From NCBI GenBank assembly GCA_003255065.1, contig QAOA01006719.1, positions 195,108 to 259,107 on the forward strand: a stretch of 64,000 nt of DNA, read 5' to 3'. Below the pieces are notes generated by a model that ran no database searches, had not been told where the DNA came from, and was given only the letters and a program-made list of their open reading frames with translations. Position numbers and translations under genes: made by a program. Shown in pieces: positions 22,698 to 34,485 of this stretch. Within the stretch, counting starts at the first letter, position 1. Each line of letters opens with the position of its first letter. This DNA is from Cercis canadensis. Its lineage: Eukaryota; Streptophyta; Magnoliopsida; Fabales; Fabaceae.

Positions 22698-23979
22698 TTA
22701 GAGCATAGTCAAATATAGAATGAGAGGCTTTTTAGGTGTCGGAGGTACCAGCACCGGTGGGTTAAGCAAATACTCTTTGATTCTATCAAAAGCTTCTTGA
22801 CATTTTCCGTCCCACTCTCCAGGATTCTTCTTCCTTAGCAGTTTGAAGATGGGTTCATAAGTGTGAGTGAGATTTGAAATGAATTTAGCTATGTAATTAA
22901 GCTTTCCTAGGAAACTGCGAACTTCTTTTTCTGATCTTGGGGATGGCATTTTTCGAATTGCTTGAACTTTGTCCGGATCTACTTCAATTTCTTTCTCGCT
23001 AACGATGAACCCTAACAATTTACCAGAAGTCGCACCAAAAGTGCATTTGTTTGGGTTCAATCTTAGCTTGTATTTTTTTAGCCTCTCGAATAATTTTTGA
23101 AGCACCTTCACATGGTTTTCTCCTTGTTTTGACTTAGCCACCATATCATCCACATAAACCTCGATTTCTTTATGCATCATGTCATAAAAAAGTGCGACCA
23201 TGGCCCTCTGATAGGTAGCTCCTGCATTTTTCAACCCAAATGACATTACCCTGTAACAATAGGTGCCCCAGTGTGTGATGAACATAGTCTTCTCTTTATC
23301 TTCATCAGCCATTGGAATCTGATTATACCCCGAATATTCATCCATGAAAGAATACCGGTGATTTTTTGCCGTGCTGTCAACCAGCACATCTATGTGTGGC
23401 AAAGGAAAATCATCTTTTAAACTGGCTTTATTCAAATCCTGAAAATCCACACACATTCTTACTTGACCATCCTTTTTAAGCACTAGAACTATATTGGTGA
23501 CCCATTCCGGATAAGTGGATACTTCTAAGAAACCAGCTTCAATCTGCTTGATCACCTCTTCTTTTATCTTGCTAGATATTTCAGGCCTCACTCTTCTCAA
23601 CTTTTGCTTGACTGGCTTGCAATCTGGATATAGCGGAATCTTATGAGACACAATGTTAACGTCAAGACTCGGCATATCTTGGTAAGACCAAGCAAACACG
23701 ACACTATATTCTTTGAAAAGAACAATCATTTCCTCTTTTTTCGGATTATCAACAATCCTTAATTCTCTTTTCTCATATTTTGTACCCAGGTTTATGATCT
23801 GAATCTCTTCATTATGAAGAAGTATCACTTTTTCAGCCGACTCAATCATTTTTTCAAATTTACCAGAAAGATCTAAATCTTCATCGGAGTAGTAATTGTC
23901 TTCACCAAATATAATATGAGAATCAATTATTGGATACATAGGAGCTTCCACTTGAGATATTAGATCTATATGAGCAAGA
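22698..23979 (-). pseudogene. Ogre-1 reverse transcriptase
   Basis: An open frame of more than 400 codons, read leftward, encodes a complete RT. Landmarks: EWVTNIVLVLKKDGQVRMCV and FPLPHIDVLVD (fingers), YSFMDEYSGYNQIPMADEDK (first catalytic Asp), YRVMSFGLKNAGATYQRAM, and EVYVDDMVAKS (YVDD box). The thumb and connection follow (VRSFLGKLNYIAKFISNL, WDGKCQEAFDRIKEYL). The upstream frame lacks an ATG and reads through LAHIDLISQVEAPMYP. It is therefore expected to be reached by readthrough or splicing from the protease frame, not by independent initiation. Confidence 0.93.
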
Positions 23980-24207
23980 CTCTTGAGAATAAGTTAGAAC
24001 ATAACATGGATTAAGATGAATAAACTGATGGAAAGTGGATAAAAAAGACAGGAGAAGTAAAAGGATGCCAAAACGAATGAAAACTCTATGACAAATTATT
24101 TATTAAATTTTTTGAATGAAACATGGTCCACTACATAATAAAAGACGAAATTCAAGTGACTTTGGACTTCAGTCAAAAGAAATAAATATGGCATAAACAT
24201 ATATTAC
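23980..24207 (-). other. Candidate Ogre intron between protease and RT
   Basis: The protease/G-patch frame ends at TTTGAGTAATATATG, where a GT (24207-24206) begins a T-rich, stop-filled 228-bp stretch. AG at 23981-23980 would restore the RT frame. Pyrimidine-rich sequence lies upstream of the acceptor (TTTACTTCTCCTGTC, TTTTTTATCC). Splicing of an intron at this protease-RT position has been described for Ogre elements. Exact sites are inferred; other AGs nearby would give other frames. Confidence 0.5.
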
Positions 24208-25154
24208 TCAAAGAGGACCACATCTGACATTGGCTCAATCTCCCAGTTGTTCAATTCTTCTAAATCTCCACAAAGTTGAATCCAACAATCCTTCTTAGAG
24301 CAGTCGTCTAGGGTATTCACCGTATGCATATGGTCTACAATTGGCGGCTCAGTTGATGGCACAAAAGTTTCTAATAAATGAGGAAGTCTGGTCTCATGGT
24401 GTTTTCTTGGCCATCTCAGGAACTCTTCCATGGAAGGCTCATACCCCAACCCTTGTCTACTTTCATTTTTTGGAAGCATGATGGGTTCGCTAATACCTTG
24501 CAGATTAGCCCCTAAGCCTTTTTCTTCTTCAAATCCGCTATTCTTCATAATTTTTGCCACAACTTGATTAACTTCCCATTTCTTTGGTAAATCTTTACCA
24601 TCATGTTAGGTTATCTCTAGAGATTGGAAAGAAGACTCCAATGCTTGCTCCGCTGCTTCAACGTACGGTAACAAGCTAGGTTTGCTTACCAACATCTCCT
24701 CTTCTCCTTTGATAATTATCATCATTCCCCAATTCACATACTTCAGTCTTTGATGCCACGTAGACGGCACCACTCCCACAGCATGAATCCAGGGTCTACC
24801 AAGTAACATAGTATAGGCGGGTTCTATGTCTATCACTTGGAATAGAACATCAAATTTATCTGGTCCGATCTCTAACTGAAGAGAGATATCCCTAAGCACT
24901 TCACGTTTTGTCCCATCAAAGGCCCTTACCACTATATTACTTTCTCGTATGCGAGATGCATTAACCGGCAATTGCTTAAAGGTAGGATAAGGTAACACAT
25001 TCAATGCAGACCTATTATCAATTAAAACTTTAGCTACTATATAACCGTCACATTTGAGTGTGATATGAAGTGCCTTGTTGTGAGCACTTATACCAGGCAT
25101 CAGCTCCTCTTCAGAAAAAGAAATTATGCTAAATTTTTTGATAAAGTTTACCAT
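24204..25154 (-). pseudogene. Ogre-1 protease and G-patch-like domain
   Basis: In the same frame as gag and RT. The aspartic-protease motif is KVLIDNRSALNVLPYPTF, and the second conserved block is YTMLLGRPWIHAVGVVPSTW. The usual Asp-Thr/Asn-Gly triad is DNR here, so the Gly is lost and the enzyme is probably dead. A stop at 24606 separates this from a segment with the Gly/Leu pattern of a G-patch (EEEKGLGANLQGISEPI, then RQGLGYEP), a nucleic-acid-binding module also found behind some retroviral proteases. The frame stops at the candidate intron. Confidence 0.82.
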
Positions 25155-25580
25155 CCCTCCAAACTTCTCTATAGTTATGTCTGATCGTACGTAAGCTTAC
25201 TGTAAGAACCTCTGCAATGCTTGCCTATGACACTCGGAGCTCATGATAAGAGACAACAATGAAATACGAGCAGGAGTCTTCTTCATTTGTTCCACTATAT
25301 CATATTCACTTTGTCTCATTATCTTTAAAAATTATTCTTCTTCCCTATCTTCTCCTTGAGCATCTTGCTTGGCCAAATCCGGTTCTCTCTCATCAGTCGC
25401 GATTTTCCCTTTTACCTTTCTCTGGTGCTCTATCTCTAGAGGCAAATAACACCGTCCACTTCTAGTCAAACCACTAGCCCCTATCATATTGGTGATCGTA
25501 CCTGATTTCTCTTTCTTTTTTTCTTCTATGCAACCTCCCGAATTTTCTTCTTTGTTGTTTACTATTTTTACCTCGTAATT
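25155..25580 (-). other. Linker between Ogre-1 gag and protease
   Basis: About 425 bp with stops in the gag-pro frame. Short coding-looking pieces survive (ASGLTRSGRCYLPLE). I see no separate gene. It is best read as decayed polyprotein linker. Confidence 0.5.
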
Positions 25581-27764
25581 TCAGTGCACAACATGGTTGC
25601 TTTCATAAGAGAACGGCACAAGCACTTGAATAACCACCTCTGGCCGAGCTTGGCTAGCTGAGGGATTAGGCAGAACTCTAAGGACAAAAGGTTTTGCCCC
25701 ATGTTGTTGTTCTTTTCCAGTCATGTTGATCTCTTTCTGATTCCCCTCACTTCTCTTCTCAAGCCTCAAAACTCCCAAAGCAATCAGCTTCTGAACTCCA
25801 CACTTGAATTCCCAACATTCTTCTAAGTCATGGCCTACACTTTGGTGATGTTCACAAAAAGAATCACCATCATATTGACCATCATTTTTTATTGGTTTAT
25901 AAGGAATTTGCAATTCATACCCAGTTGACCTCAAGTTCTCCCATACTACTTTCATGGGGGTCCTAACTTGAGTGATCTTTTGGATCTCCTCAAACCCTTC
26001 CACGATGGTATTAATTCTCGGTCTTACTTCATGATTAGGCAAAAGGTTGTTATTCACATTAGGACCTCCCCCCATTTCCTCAATCTTGATCACTCCTTAT
26101 TTAATCAGATTTAGAACAACAAATTTAAAACCAGGACAGTCTTTAATGGAATGTCCCACAATACCTCTATGATAGTCGCATTTGAGGCTTGGTTTATACC
26201 ATTGAGGGAATGGTGGTTGCAGTGGTTGTACGGGCTTAGGAGCTATCACATGAGCTTCACATAATTGTTTGAATAACTCAGCTCTAGTTATAGGAATGTT
26301 TGGGAATGGTTCATCTCTTTGTGAAGGATGAGGTTGGTTTCTATACCCTTGGTAATTTGGCTTGAATGATGGTCTTGGAGTTGGAAAACTTTAAGGTGCG
26401 TTCTGGTAAGTGGAAATGAAATGTGCTTGAGAATATTGGTGATTTGGTGTGTATTGGGGATAAGATGGAGGTATGGCATTAACGGGGTATGATGGTGGAA
26501 ATGAAGGGTTTGAAGTATAGCTCGGTCTTCTAGGCTAAGGGTATTGGTAGTTTCTCGGTGTTTGTACCTAGTTCACTTCTCCTTCTTTATGTTTTTGGAA
26601 ACCTGCCCTTTTTTGGCCAAAGCTACTACTCTCAATATTTGTTCCTTGCAACTTTTCGGCCTTCACTAGTCCTTCTATTCTTTTTCCAGCTTTGATAATA
26701 TCAGCAAAATCGTGGAAGGGACAACCCCTCATTAACTCTAAATATGGAGATTTTAAGGTATCCAGAAAAATGGAAAATAATTCAGAGTCAATGAGGGGAG
26801 ATTGAACTTCCGAAACCAAAGTCCTCCATTTCTGGGCATACTCCCTAAAAGATTCATCTCTCTTCTGCATGTTCTTCAATTGCTCTCTTGTAGGAGCAGT
26901 ATCGTAGTTGAACTTGTACTGCTTTAAGAAAGCGTTTGCTAAATCCGCCTAACTCCTTATCTTGGCGCGGTCTAAGTTCATAAACCAGTTATAAGCAGCA
27001 CCAGTGAGACTTTTTGGAAAGAAATGAATCAACACCATCTCATCTTTCTCTATAGCGGCCATTTCCGTAATGTAAGAGACCAGATAAAACTTCGGGTTAC
27101 CAGTCCCATCATACTTTTGAAACTTAGGGAGCTTAAGATCTCTAGGAATTGACACTCCCGGAGTAAAACGTAATTGCTTGACTCCTACAGCCCCGAATAA
27201 ACTAGTTCCTTCCATAGCTCTAATCCTCTCCTCTAAAGTCAACAATTTCTCTTTTTGTTTTTCTTTTTCATACTCCTCAAATTCTTTCTCAACATGCATG
27301 GTCACTGGTGGATTTTGGGTGGACACATTAAAAATAGAATGTGTGATCGGTGAAGTGTAAGTGTACACGTTTTCCTTGTGTCCACTTGGATTAAAGACAG
27401 TCTCTATGGTAGGATTTGCTTTAGGTAAGGTGGCGGTGAATTGAAATTCAAGTGATTGGGTAGTAGGTGGGATAGTGGAATTAGGGTCCAAATCCTGGGC
27501 GGCCATTGCTGTGGATGTCATTAGATGAGGAGACATGCCCCAAATGGAATTGTATTGAGTTGTGGTAACATTTTGCTCATGTAAAGGGAAAGTCAGCAAT
27601 GGTGTTGCTTGAGATATAGGGAGAAAATTGAGGTTACTTGGGCCTTCAACCACCTCTTTTAGCTTTAAATTCTCAACAAGTAAACTCCTTGTCTCATTCA
27701 TCTGTTCCTTCATCCTATCCAACTCAACTCCTAAATCCCTCTCTAGTTCTTGAGTTCTATCCAT
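25581..27764 (-). pseudogene. Ogre-1 gag
   Basis: Capsid/nucleocapsid precursor, one frame over 2.2 kb. I take the ATG at 27764 (MDRTQELERD), because the frame upstream has no ATG and the paralogous copies start at the same place (MEGIQDQSRD). An N-terminal coiled-coil-like stretch is followed by a Pro-rich linker and the gag core (LPKFQKYDGTGNPKFYLVSY, FFPKSLTGAAYNWFMNL, ESFREYAQKWRTL). Two zinc-binding motifs of Ogre type occur at the C-terminus (CDYHRGIVGHSIKDC and CEHHQSVGHDLEEC). Stops include 26949 (Trp to TAG), the TAG after EGEVN near 26568, two in the Pro-rich part, and one near 26096. Confidence 0.9.
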
Positions 27765-28213
27765 GATAGTGACAATCCTAGATCTGAGTCCAATTGACCT
27801 TTTCACAGAGCTTTTTTTATTGAACCGCGCTTTCTTTATAGGACCAATGATGTCTTAATCCCCTTATGAACGACAAAAAATGAAAAGAAAACATAAAAAA
27901 TAAATGAGTAAAAATGAAAATAATAAAAAGATTTCAACAATCTCTTGAGAAGACAAATTGTTAATATGGCCTGGACGAGTCCTTTAAGCGATCAATTTTA
28001 AAATTCATCTTCTTTACGGGTACTTTTGTGGGATACGAGTCTTATCTTTCGGCAGGAACTTTAGTTCCTTACGGAAAAACATGACCATGATAATATTTGC
28101 GAATGTTTTTGACATTACGAGAAAAATTATCGCATACAACTAACATGAGAGATTGGTCCAAAGAAAACAAGACACATTTCATTAATGATTGTAGTTCAAG
28201 TACATCAAAAAGC
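27765..28213 (-). other. Spacer between Ogre-1 ORF1 and gag
   Basis: 450 bp, AT-rich, no gene seen. A frame continuous with gag extends about 15 codons upstream of the ATG. The rest has stops in all frames. It may carry the signals that let gag be translated after ORF1. Confidence 0.45.
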
Positions 28214-30214
28214 TTATAGTTGTTCTATGTCATTCCAAATACTCTTGCATTCTTCAAAAAAAATTTCCAAATCCTTGGTAGGTAATGCAAAAGGAGTCGT
28301 GTGAGCCTCAACCTCTTGAACCCTTTGTTTCATCCTTTCTACCTTATTATAAGAATTCTCCATTAAATACTCAAACCGCGTCTTCCATTTTTCGGTCTCT
28401 GAAGCATCACCTCTTTTACCCATTTCTTCTTTCTCTTTCAAGATTTCATATTGTTGCTTCCATAGTGTCACCATCTCTCTTTCTTTTTTAAGAGCATTGC
28501 CTAAGCGAATATTTTGGTGTTCCATATTTTCACATTGACTACGAAAAAACTCTTTATCGTCTTCCTCTTGGGTTTTCAGCTTCTTTATACCTTCGTACCC
28601 ATTCCCCTAATTTTTCATTTGTTGTTTGTGAACATCTTTTTCTTCTTCTAGATTCTCCTCTAGCTTTTTGATCTTTGCTTTAAGACATCCCATATGCTCA
28701 AGTCTGTGTTTTGCCACTTCTCTTATCTTATGGATTTGTCTTTTCATTTGTTCAATTTGCTTCAATGAGGCACTCTGAGCAACATTTTGGTATTTTCTTT
28801 TTTCTTTCTCTGTTCTTATTAATTTCTTTGTGAGTTGAGCCCACTCTTCAAGCCATTTCTTCTTTTCGACTTCTACTTCATCTAATTTCATTTTCATCTC
28901 TTCTTATCTAAGTTTTTCCTTCGTAGCAAATTCAACCTCAAAATCGCGAGTAGACACTTCAATAGGAGGTGGATGAGAAATAGTAGCAGCATGTGGTACT
29001 ACGACCTCTCTAGCTTTCTCTTAGACCCAAGTACCATACAAGGTAATCGCCTCATCAGTATCAGAGCATGGGTCTTCTTGTCGGAATGATAATCTTTCCC
29101 AAGTTTTCTTGACCTTGTACAAGTTATTTTCACTCCCTTGAGAATCATACTCAAACTCCATCTCAGCAAGTCCTTTAATGTAAGGAATATATTGGAGGTG
29201 CTCAAATTGCCTTAAGACTAGTGTAGGCGTGTAAGCTATACAACCTCGAGTACCCATCAATGGCATATACGAAAAATCTCCACAACGAACCAATATGCCA
29301 TGCCTTTTAGACCAATGAGAATGCCATGTAAAATTTCATTCATTAATACTAATATAACGGTTCAACCAGAAATCCCGATCCTTTTTTACAATCTTCAATT
29401 CAATAAATTTCTTTATGAACTCCATCCCAAAGCCAAAATTGGTCAATCGTGGATAATCTTTTCCTTGAACATGGTAGAAAAGCCAGACCAATAAAAGTTG
29501 TAAACAACATTTGAGTTTACCCTCATCTTTCCTTCGACAAAAATTGAGAGCTCCAAATGTGTTGGCCAATATGGCGGGTACTGGATTAATCTTGTGCTCA
29601 AGAACTTGTTGAAACACATTAGCGGCTAAGAGACTAATAGCATTCTTGGTAGATGAGAATAAAATAAGCCCGTAGATACACAAAGCAATCAGATCCCTCA
29701 ACTTCCCCTATTCCTTTTTGTCAATAAAATTTTGTAGACTAGGTATTATGAAAGCCATAGGCCATCCCCTCATGCTAGTGTCTTTTAGAATCATTTTGCT
29801 TTTCACCATATCAACAGGTACACCTAGCCACTCAGCAATCCTTCTCAAAGCAACTTTATTCTTGTTGTGAGTATACACCTTGGTTTGGGTAGTCAATGAC
29901 AAATTCAACATATAGGCATACTCTTCAATAGTCAGGGTCGTGTCAATGACTCCAAAAGTCAAGCAATGGTATGAAGGATCCCAGTAATTCAACATGGTAA
30001 CCATGACCATCTCGTGTACCTCAACCTTCAACAAGTCCCAAATCTTTCCGTATTTCTGATTAAAAGCTGTCTTTTCATTAATGGGTAGTAATTTGAAAAA
30101 ATGGTCTACTTCAGTCACATCATTGACTTCGACATGGACTCGAAACCTCTTAGGCAATGTGCTAGGATGTCCCTTAGGTAAACAATCTTTCTCTTCAGTT
30201 TGTAGTGATGACAT
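28214..30214 (-). pseudogene. Ogre ORF1 (plant retrotransposon ORF upstream of gag)
   Basis: A 667-codon frame from ATG 30214 (MSSLQTEEKD) to the stop at 28214 keeps one register throughout, with five internal stops at about 29708, 29336, 29021, 28904 and 28607. The N-terminal ~300 residues resemble the domain of unknown function typical of the ORF before gag in Ogre elements (YWDPSYHCLTFGVIDTTLTI, RRIAEWLGVPVD, MPLMGTRGCIAYTPTLVL). The C-terminal ~230 residues are highly charged and heptad-like (KKLEENLEEEKDVHKQQ, ALKKEREMVTLWKQQYEIL), so a long coiled coil is likely. The role in the element's cycle is not established. Confidence 0.85.
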
Positions 30215-31027
30215 ATCCCTTATGAAAGCTCGTGAAATCTTAGAATTTTCAAAAACAGGACTTTGACTGGTCCTATTAACAATTCAACTTCTTATGGATT
30301 ATTGCTGAAAAGTTCAAAAATAAAATGTGACCAAACCTTGTCCAAAAAAAAATTACAGTGTATTTACAAATGAGAAATAAAGTGAGTAAAATAAGACGAA
30401 AATAAAAGAGAAAAATGATGCTTCCCCTATTGTCTTAAGAAAAGGTGGACATCTAAGCTCAAGGATTCTAACTTAGTGGTCATGATCTAACCTAAAGGAG
30501 GGCTTGTATAGTCAAATTAAGTGCATGGTTATTAGGTCAATGCTACATCTTAAAAGTCCAAGGTACTATAGATTGCCTCTCATCGGGATGACGGAGACCT
30601 TGTTTCATTGAGATGAATAGACGAAAGGTAGAGCCTCTCTATTTACTCATGTTTAAAAAAATATAAGTTACAATCCAAGTAAGAGTTTCGCATAGATCAC
30701 AAGGGTACTTAGCCCCTTTGGGATAATGTTCACTCGTATCTAACCCTAAGTTTAAATGTGACTCGGATATAGAGCCAAAAGTGTGTGAGGTATGAGTGTT
30801 AGTGTTTTGTGTGTGTAGGGGAAGCAAACAAACCTCATCCTATATCTACCCGCTGCAAAAGAGAGCATATAATATACTATAATTATTTACGAATGCATGG
30901 CGAAAATATATACACAATATATACATGAAACAAATAATGAAAACTAAATAAACAATGAGATAAAGAAAATACAAAAAGGCCACATTTATTTTGCACAATT
31001 AACTTCTTAGGCTTGACTCTAGACTTA
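30215..31027 (-). other. Ogre-1 5' leader
   Basis: About 810 bp between primer site and ORF1. It is strongly conserved in the other two Ogre copies (39340-39897; 49080-49275, cut by Athila-2), for example AAGTCCAAGGTACT and TTGGGATAATGTTCACT on the + strand. There is no ORF of note. It probably carries dimerisation and packaging signals. Confidence 0.65.
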
Positions 31028-31045
31028 TCCCCAGTGGAGTCGCCA
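31028..31045 (-). promoter_or_regulatory. Ogre-1 primer-binding site
   Basis: On the element strand TGGCGACTCCACTGGGGA lies three bases inside the 5' LTR (…TTATGACA AGTT? spacer GTT). The CCA-complement TGG at its start and 18-base length fit a tRNA 3' end. Ogre elements are reported to use tRNA-Arg, which I infer here from the lineage. Confidence 0.8.
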
Positions 31046-31048
31046 AAC

Positions 31049-33670
31049 TGTCATAACGTACTCGGAAGTCGCTATAACGTGAATGGCTAAAATAAAAAGA
31101 GATTTAGTTTTCAAAATGAAAACTCTAGAGTCGCCACCAATTGTATTAAACATCGGGAAACTGTTGGAAAACCCCTTTAATTTTCAAAAAAAATATGTTT
31201 GCGAACCAGAGAGGGTTCGGGAGTCTAATTGTGTATAGGGAATGTATTAGGCACCCTATAACACCTGTCTAAATGACAGTTACCTAAAATTAATTGTGCA
31301 AATTAAATCATGGCCTAATTGTATTTATTTTATCCCTAAAAGAAAAATAGGTGATTATTCACAATGGGACTTGATTCGTCACCCTCGAATGCCTACGTAT
31401 CCTAATTAGGGATCAAAGTCTTCGTAGTTCGCAATAATTCAAAAGAAAATTTTATTTATTATTATTTTTTATCTTTTCAAAAAATGAAATTAAAAGAGAT
31501 TCAAAATTTTCAAATTAAAATTGTGTTATGAATGAAACTAATTGCGTCCTAATCCTTCCACTTTGTTCCCACGCTTCTCGGTTTCCAAAGCGGCGCTTAT
31601 CCTTACCTCGGACAGATAGGAGAGCCACCCCTATAGGGGTAAGTCGCTTTTATCCCTCCCTTGACAAGTAAGGGGCCTATGGATGTTATTTGCACAGAAT
31701 TAACTAAATAAATGTAAAATGCATGATATGTAAGCCCATTTCGTGGGTTTGGTTTAGTCTAGAATAGGAACCAGCTCGACAAATCAGAGGACATAAACCA
31801 GTCCATTTCATGGGCCTGGTCCAGTCCATACAAAACATAGCTTAACACATTAAGAACAATGGACTAAATAGAACCTCAGCCAATCGACAAAAAAAAAAAC
31901 AAAATTATGAATATTTCCCAAATTGAAGATATACCTCCTATGATTCTAAAAAGACAAGAAACATCTAAATCGGAGCTCTATAGCTTCAGAAAGATTTAAA
32001 AGACTATATACTGTCATAGAAAATCAACTAGCTAACAATACAGAAAACAACAAATTTTAAATGTAAACTGAGAACAAAGTAGACGTAAAAAAATCTGAAA
32101 ATTATATATATTTAAGCCACATATCTTATGATTCTAATGAGACTAACATCACTTAATTTGAAGCTTTATAACTCTAGAAAGAAATAAAAGATTGCACACT
32201 GTCAGAGAAAACCAACAGGCTTGATAGGATAGAGAAGCAGCCAACTTTAAATCAAAACTGAGAGCAGGGGAGACATGTAAAAATATGAAAATAATATATA
32301 TTGAAACTACACATCTTAAGGTTCTAATGAGATAAACATCACTTAATTTGGAGCGCTATATCTCCAAAAAAAAATAAAAGATTGCACACTGTCGGAGAAA
32401 ACCAACAGGCTTGACAAGGCAGAAAAATAGCCAACCTTAAATCAAAACTGGGAGCATAGGAGACGTGCAAAAAAAATGAAACTAATATATATTAAAAATA
32501 CACATCCTAAGATTCTAATGAGACCAACATAAATTAATTTGGAGCCGTATAACTCCAGAAAGAAATAAAAGATTGTACATTGCCAAAGAAAACCAAAGGC
32601 TTGACAGGATAGAGAAGCATCCAACTTTAAATCAAAATTGAGAGCAGGGGAGACATGAAAAAAAATATGAAAATAATATATATTGAAACTACACATCTTA
32701 TGGTTCTAATAAGATAAACATCACTTAATTTGGAGCCGTATATATCCTGAAAGAAATAAAAGATTGCACACTGTCGGAGAAAACCAACAGGCTTGACAGG
32801 GCAGAAAAACAGCCAACCTTAAATCAAAACTGGGAGCATAGGAGACGTGCAAAAAATATGAAACTAATATATATTAAAACTAAACATCCTACAATTCTAA
32901 TGAGACTAACATCAATTAATTTGGAGCCGTATAACTCCAGAAAGAAATAAAAGATTGTAAACTGCCAGAGAAAACCAAAGGCTTGACAGGGCAGAAAAAC
33001 AGCCAAACTTAAATCAAAATTGGGAGCAGAGGAGATATGCAAAAAATCTGAAACTAATATATATTAAAACTACATGTCTTATGGTTCTAATGAGACCAAC
33101 ATCAATTAATTTGGAGCCCTGAAACTTTGTCTAGAAAAATAAAACTAACTATTGCCAGAGCTGCCTAAAAGCTGCGAAAATGAAGATATCTTACCTTGGT
33201 TCTCTTTCTCTTTGCCCTCTCTTCTTCCTTGTTTCGGTTATGTTCTCTCTATTGCTCTTTTTCTGTGTGTTGCTGTTGGTATCTGTTTTAGCCCTTGCCT
33301 CTTACTTTTATACTACTCACCTTGCACCTAAGTCCTTCAAATCTCTCTCACTATTTGTGTCAACCCCCATCTCTTTCTCTCTTTAAAACACTTATCCCTC
33401 TATCCCTTTTTTGGTGTTNTCAATTGCACACAATCTCTATCTCTCTCTTTTGTTTTTAACTTACTTATGACTCTTATTTCCTTTTATTAAAATAAAAAAA
33501 ATGAAACCCATGCACATGAATCCCACTAAGTCTCTTTCTCTATTTTTTTATTTTTCTAAATCATTTATCCCTCTCTCTTTTGTTACCTCACGTATCTATC
33601 ACTAGCATGTTAGTTTATCTTCCTTTTTTATTATTACATTTTTTTTATTGGACGGAAATAGGTGTCCACA
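31049..33670 (-). repeat. Ogre LTR B, shared by two internal regions
   Basis: 2,622 bp, TGTCATAACG...GGTGTCCACA. To its left is a primer site, so it is the 5' LTR of Ogre-1. To its right is a polypurine tract and 3' UTR, so it is also the 3' LTR of the next copy. It carries the same ~190-bp array (about 31940-33130), the antisense hydrophobic frame (33180-33386) and one N (33419). Confidence 0.9.
31940..33130 (-). repeat. ~190-bp tandem array inside LTR B
   Basis: Six to seven units, anchored by GATTCTAATGAGA-like blocks near 32132, 32319, 32511, 32701, 32894 and 33082, corresponding one to one with the units in LTR A. Confidence 0.85.
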
Positions 33671-33684
33671 GTTTGCCCCTCTTT
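33671..33684 (-). promoter_or_regulatory. Ogre-2 polypurine tract
   Basis: AAAGAGGGGCAAAC on the element strand, abutting the LTR start TGTGGACACC. Identical in design to the tract of Ogre-1, it shows that LTR B also served as a 3' LTR. Confidence 0.88.
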
Positions 33685-33829
33685 ACATGTTTCCTATTAG
33701 AATGACGTGTGAAGCTCTCTTTTATCGCATAGGAAACATGTAAAGATAATGGACACATATTTCGTCCGGTACTCAAGGCAGAGGTTGAAATGTCAACACA
33801 AAATGACGTAAATCATAAAGGCGAAAATA

Positions 33830-34350
33830 TAATGACAAAAAAAAGTGTAATATCGAGAAATGAGAATGACATGAAATTATAATGGCACAACATGTAATAG
33901 TAAGAAAAATTAATGGTACAACATGTAATGGCGAGGAAATTAATGGCACAAAATGTAATGATAGAGAAATTAATGATATGAAATGTAATTACTGAGAATT
34001 CAATGACATAAGTATGTAATGACGAGAAAATTAATGGCACAAAATATAACAGCGAGAAAATTAATGGGTCAAAAAACATAATAGCTAGAAAGTTAATGAC
34101 ATGAAATGTGATGGCGAGAAAATTAATGTCACGAAAAGTAATAGTAGAGAAATTAATGGCATAAAATGTAATAGCAAGAAAATTAATGACATACAAATGT
34201 AATGGCGAGAAAATTAATAGCATAAAACATAATGGCTATGAAGTTAATGATGTGAAATGTAATGGCGAGAAAATTAATGGCACAAAATAATGACAGAGAA
34301 TTAATGGCAGAAAACATAATGGCTAGAAAATTAATGGCGTAAAAATGTAA
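33830..34350 (-). repeat. 30-bp tandem array in the Ogre-2 3' UTR
   Basis: About 17 copies of the TAATGGCGAGAAAATTAATG-type unit, shorter than the array of Ogre-1. It is followed at 34365-34480 by a little more than one copy of the 80-bp repeat that is expanded in Ogre-3. Confidence 0.85.
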
Positions 34351-34485
34351 TGACATGAAATTTTAAAAACTTTTACGGACTGTCAGAGCTTGATCAAACT
34401 GTCAAGTAAATGCAATCTGAAAATCTCAACCGGACTGTTGAGTCGAAATTGAAATTGGAAGGAAATTTTAAAATTTCTGAAATTA

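Larger units (their letters stand above)
5241..33670 (-). mobile_element. Ogre/Tat-type Ty3/gypsy retrotransposon (Ogre-1), interrupted by Athila-1
   Basis: A giant LTR retrotransposon, about 17.8 kb once the nested 10.6-kb element is subtracted. Running from high to low coordinates it has the 5' LTR (31049-33670), primer site, ORF1 (30214-28214), gag, protease, RT, tandem RNase H domains, integrase (resumed at 10760-9893), a 3' UTR with a 30-bp repeat array, a polypurine tract and the 3' LTR (5241-7921). The ORF1 upstream of gag, the second RNase H and the very long LTRs and UTRs are the established hallmarks of the Ogre branch of the Tat lineage. Coding frames keep register over kilobases but carry many stops, so the copy is inactive. 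Its 5' LTR is directly followed by the polypurine tract of another Ogre copy, so the two share an LTR. Confidence 0.9.

Noticed and set aside
5241..33670. Ogre-1 as an integrated pararetrovirus (caulimovirus-like)
   Set aside because: It has paired LTRs, a polypurine tract, an integrase with DDE residues and no movement protein, so it is a Ty3/gypsy retrotransposon.
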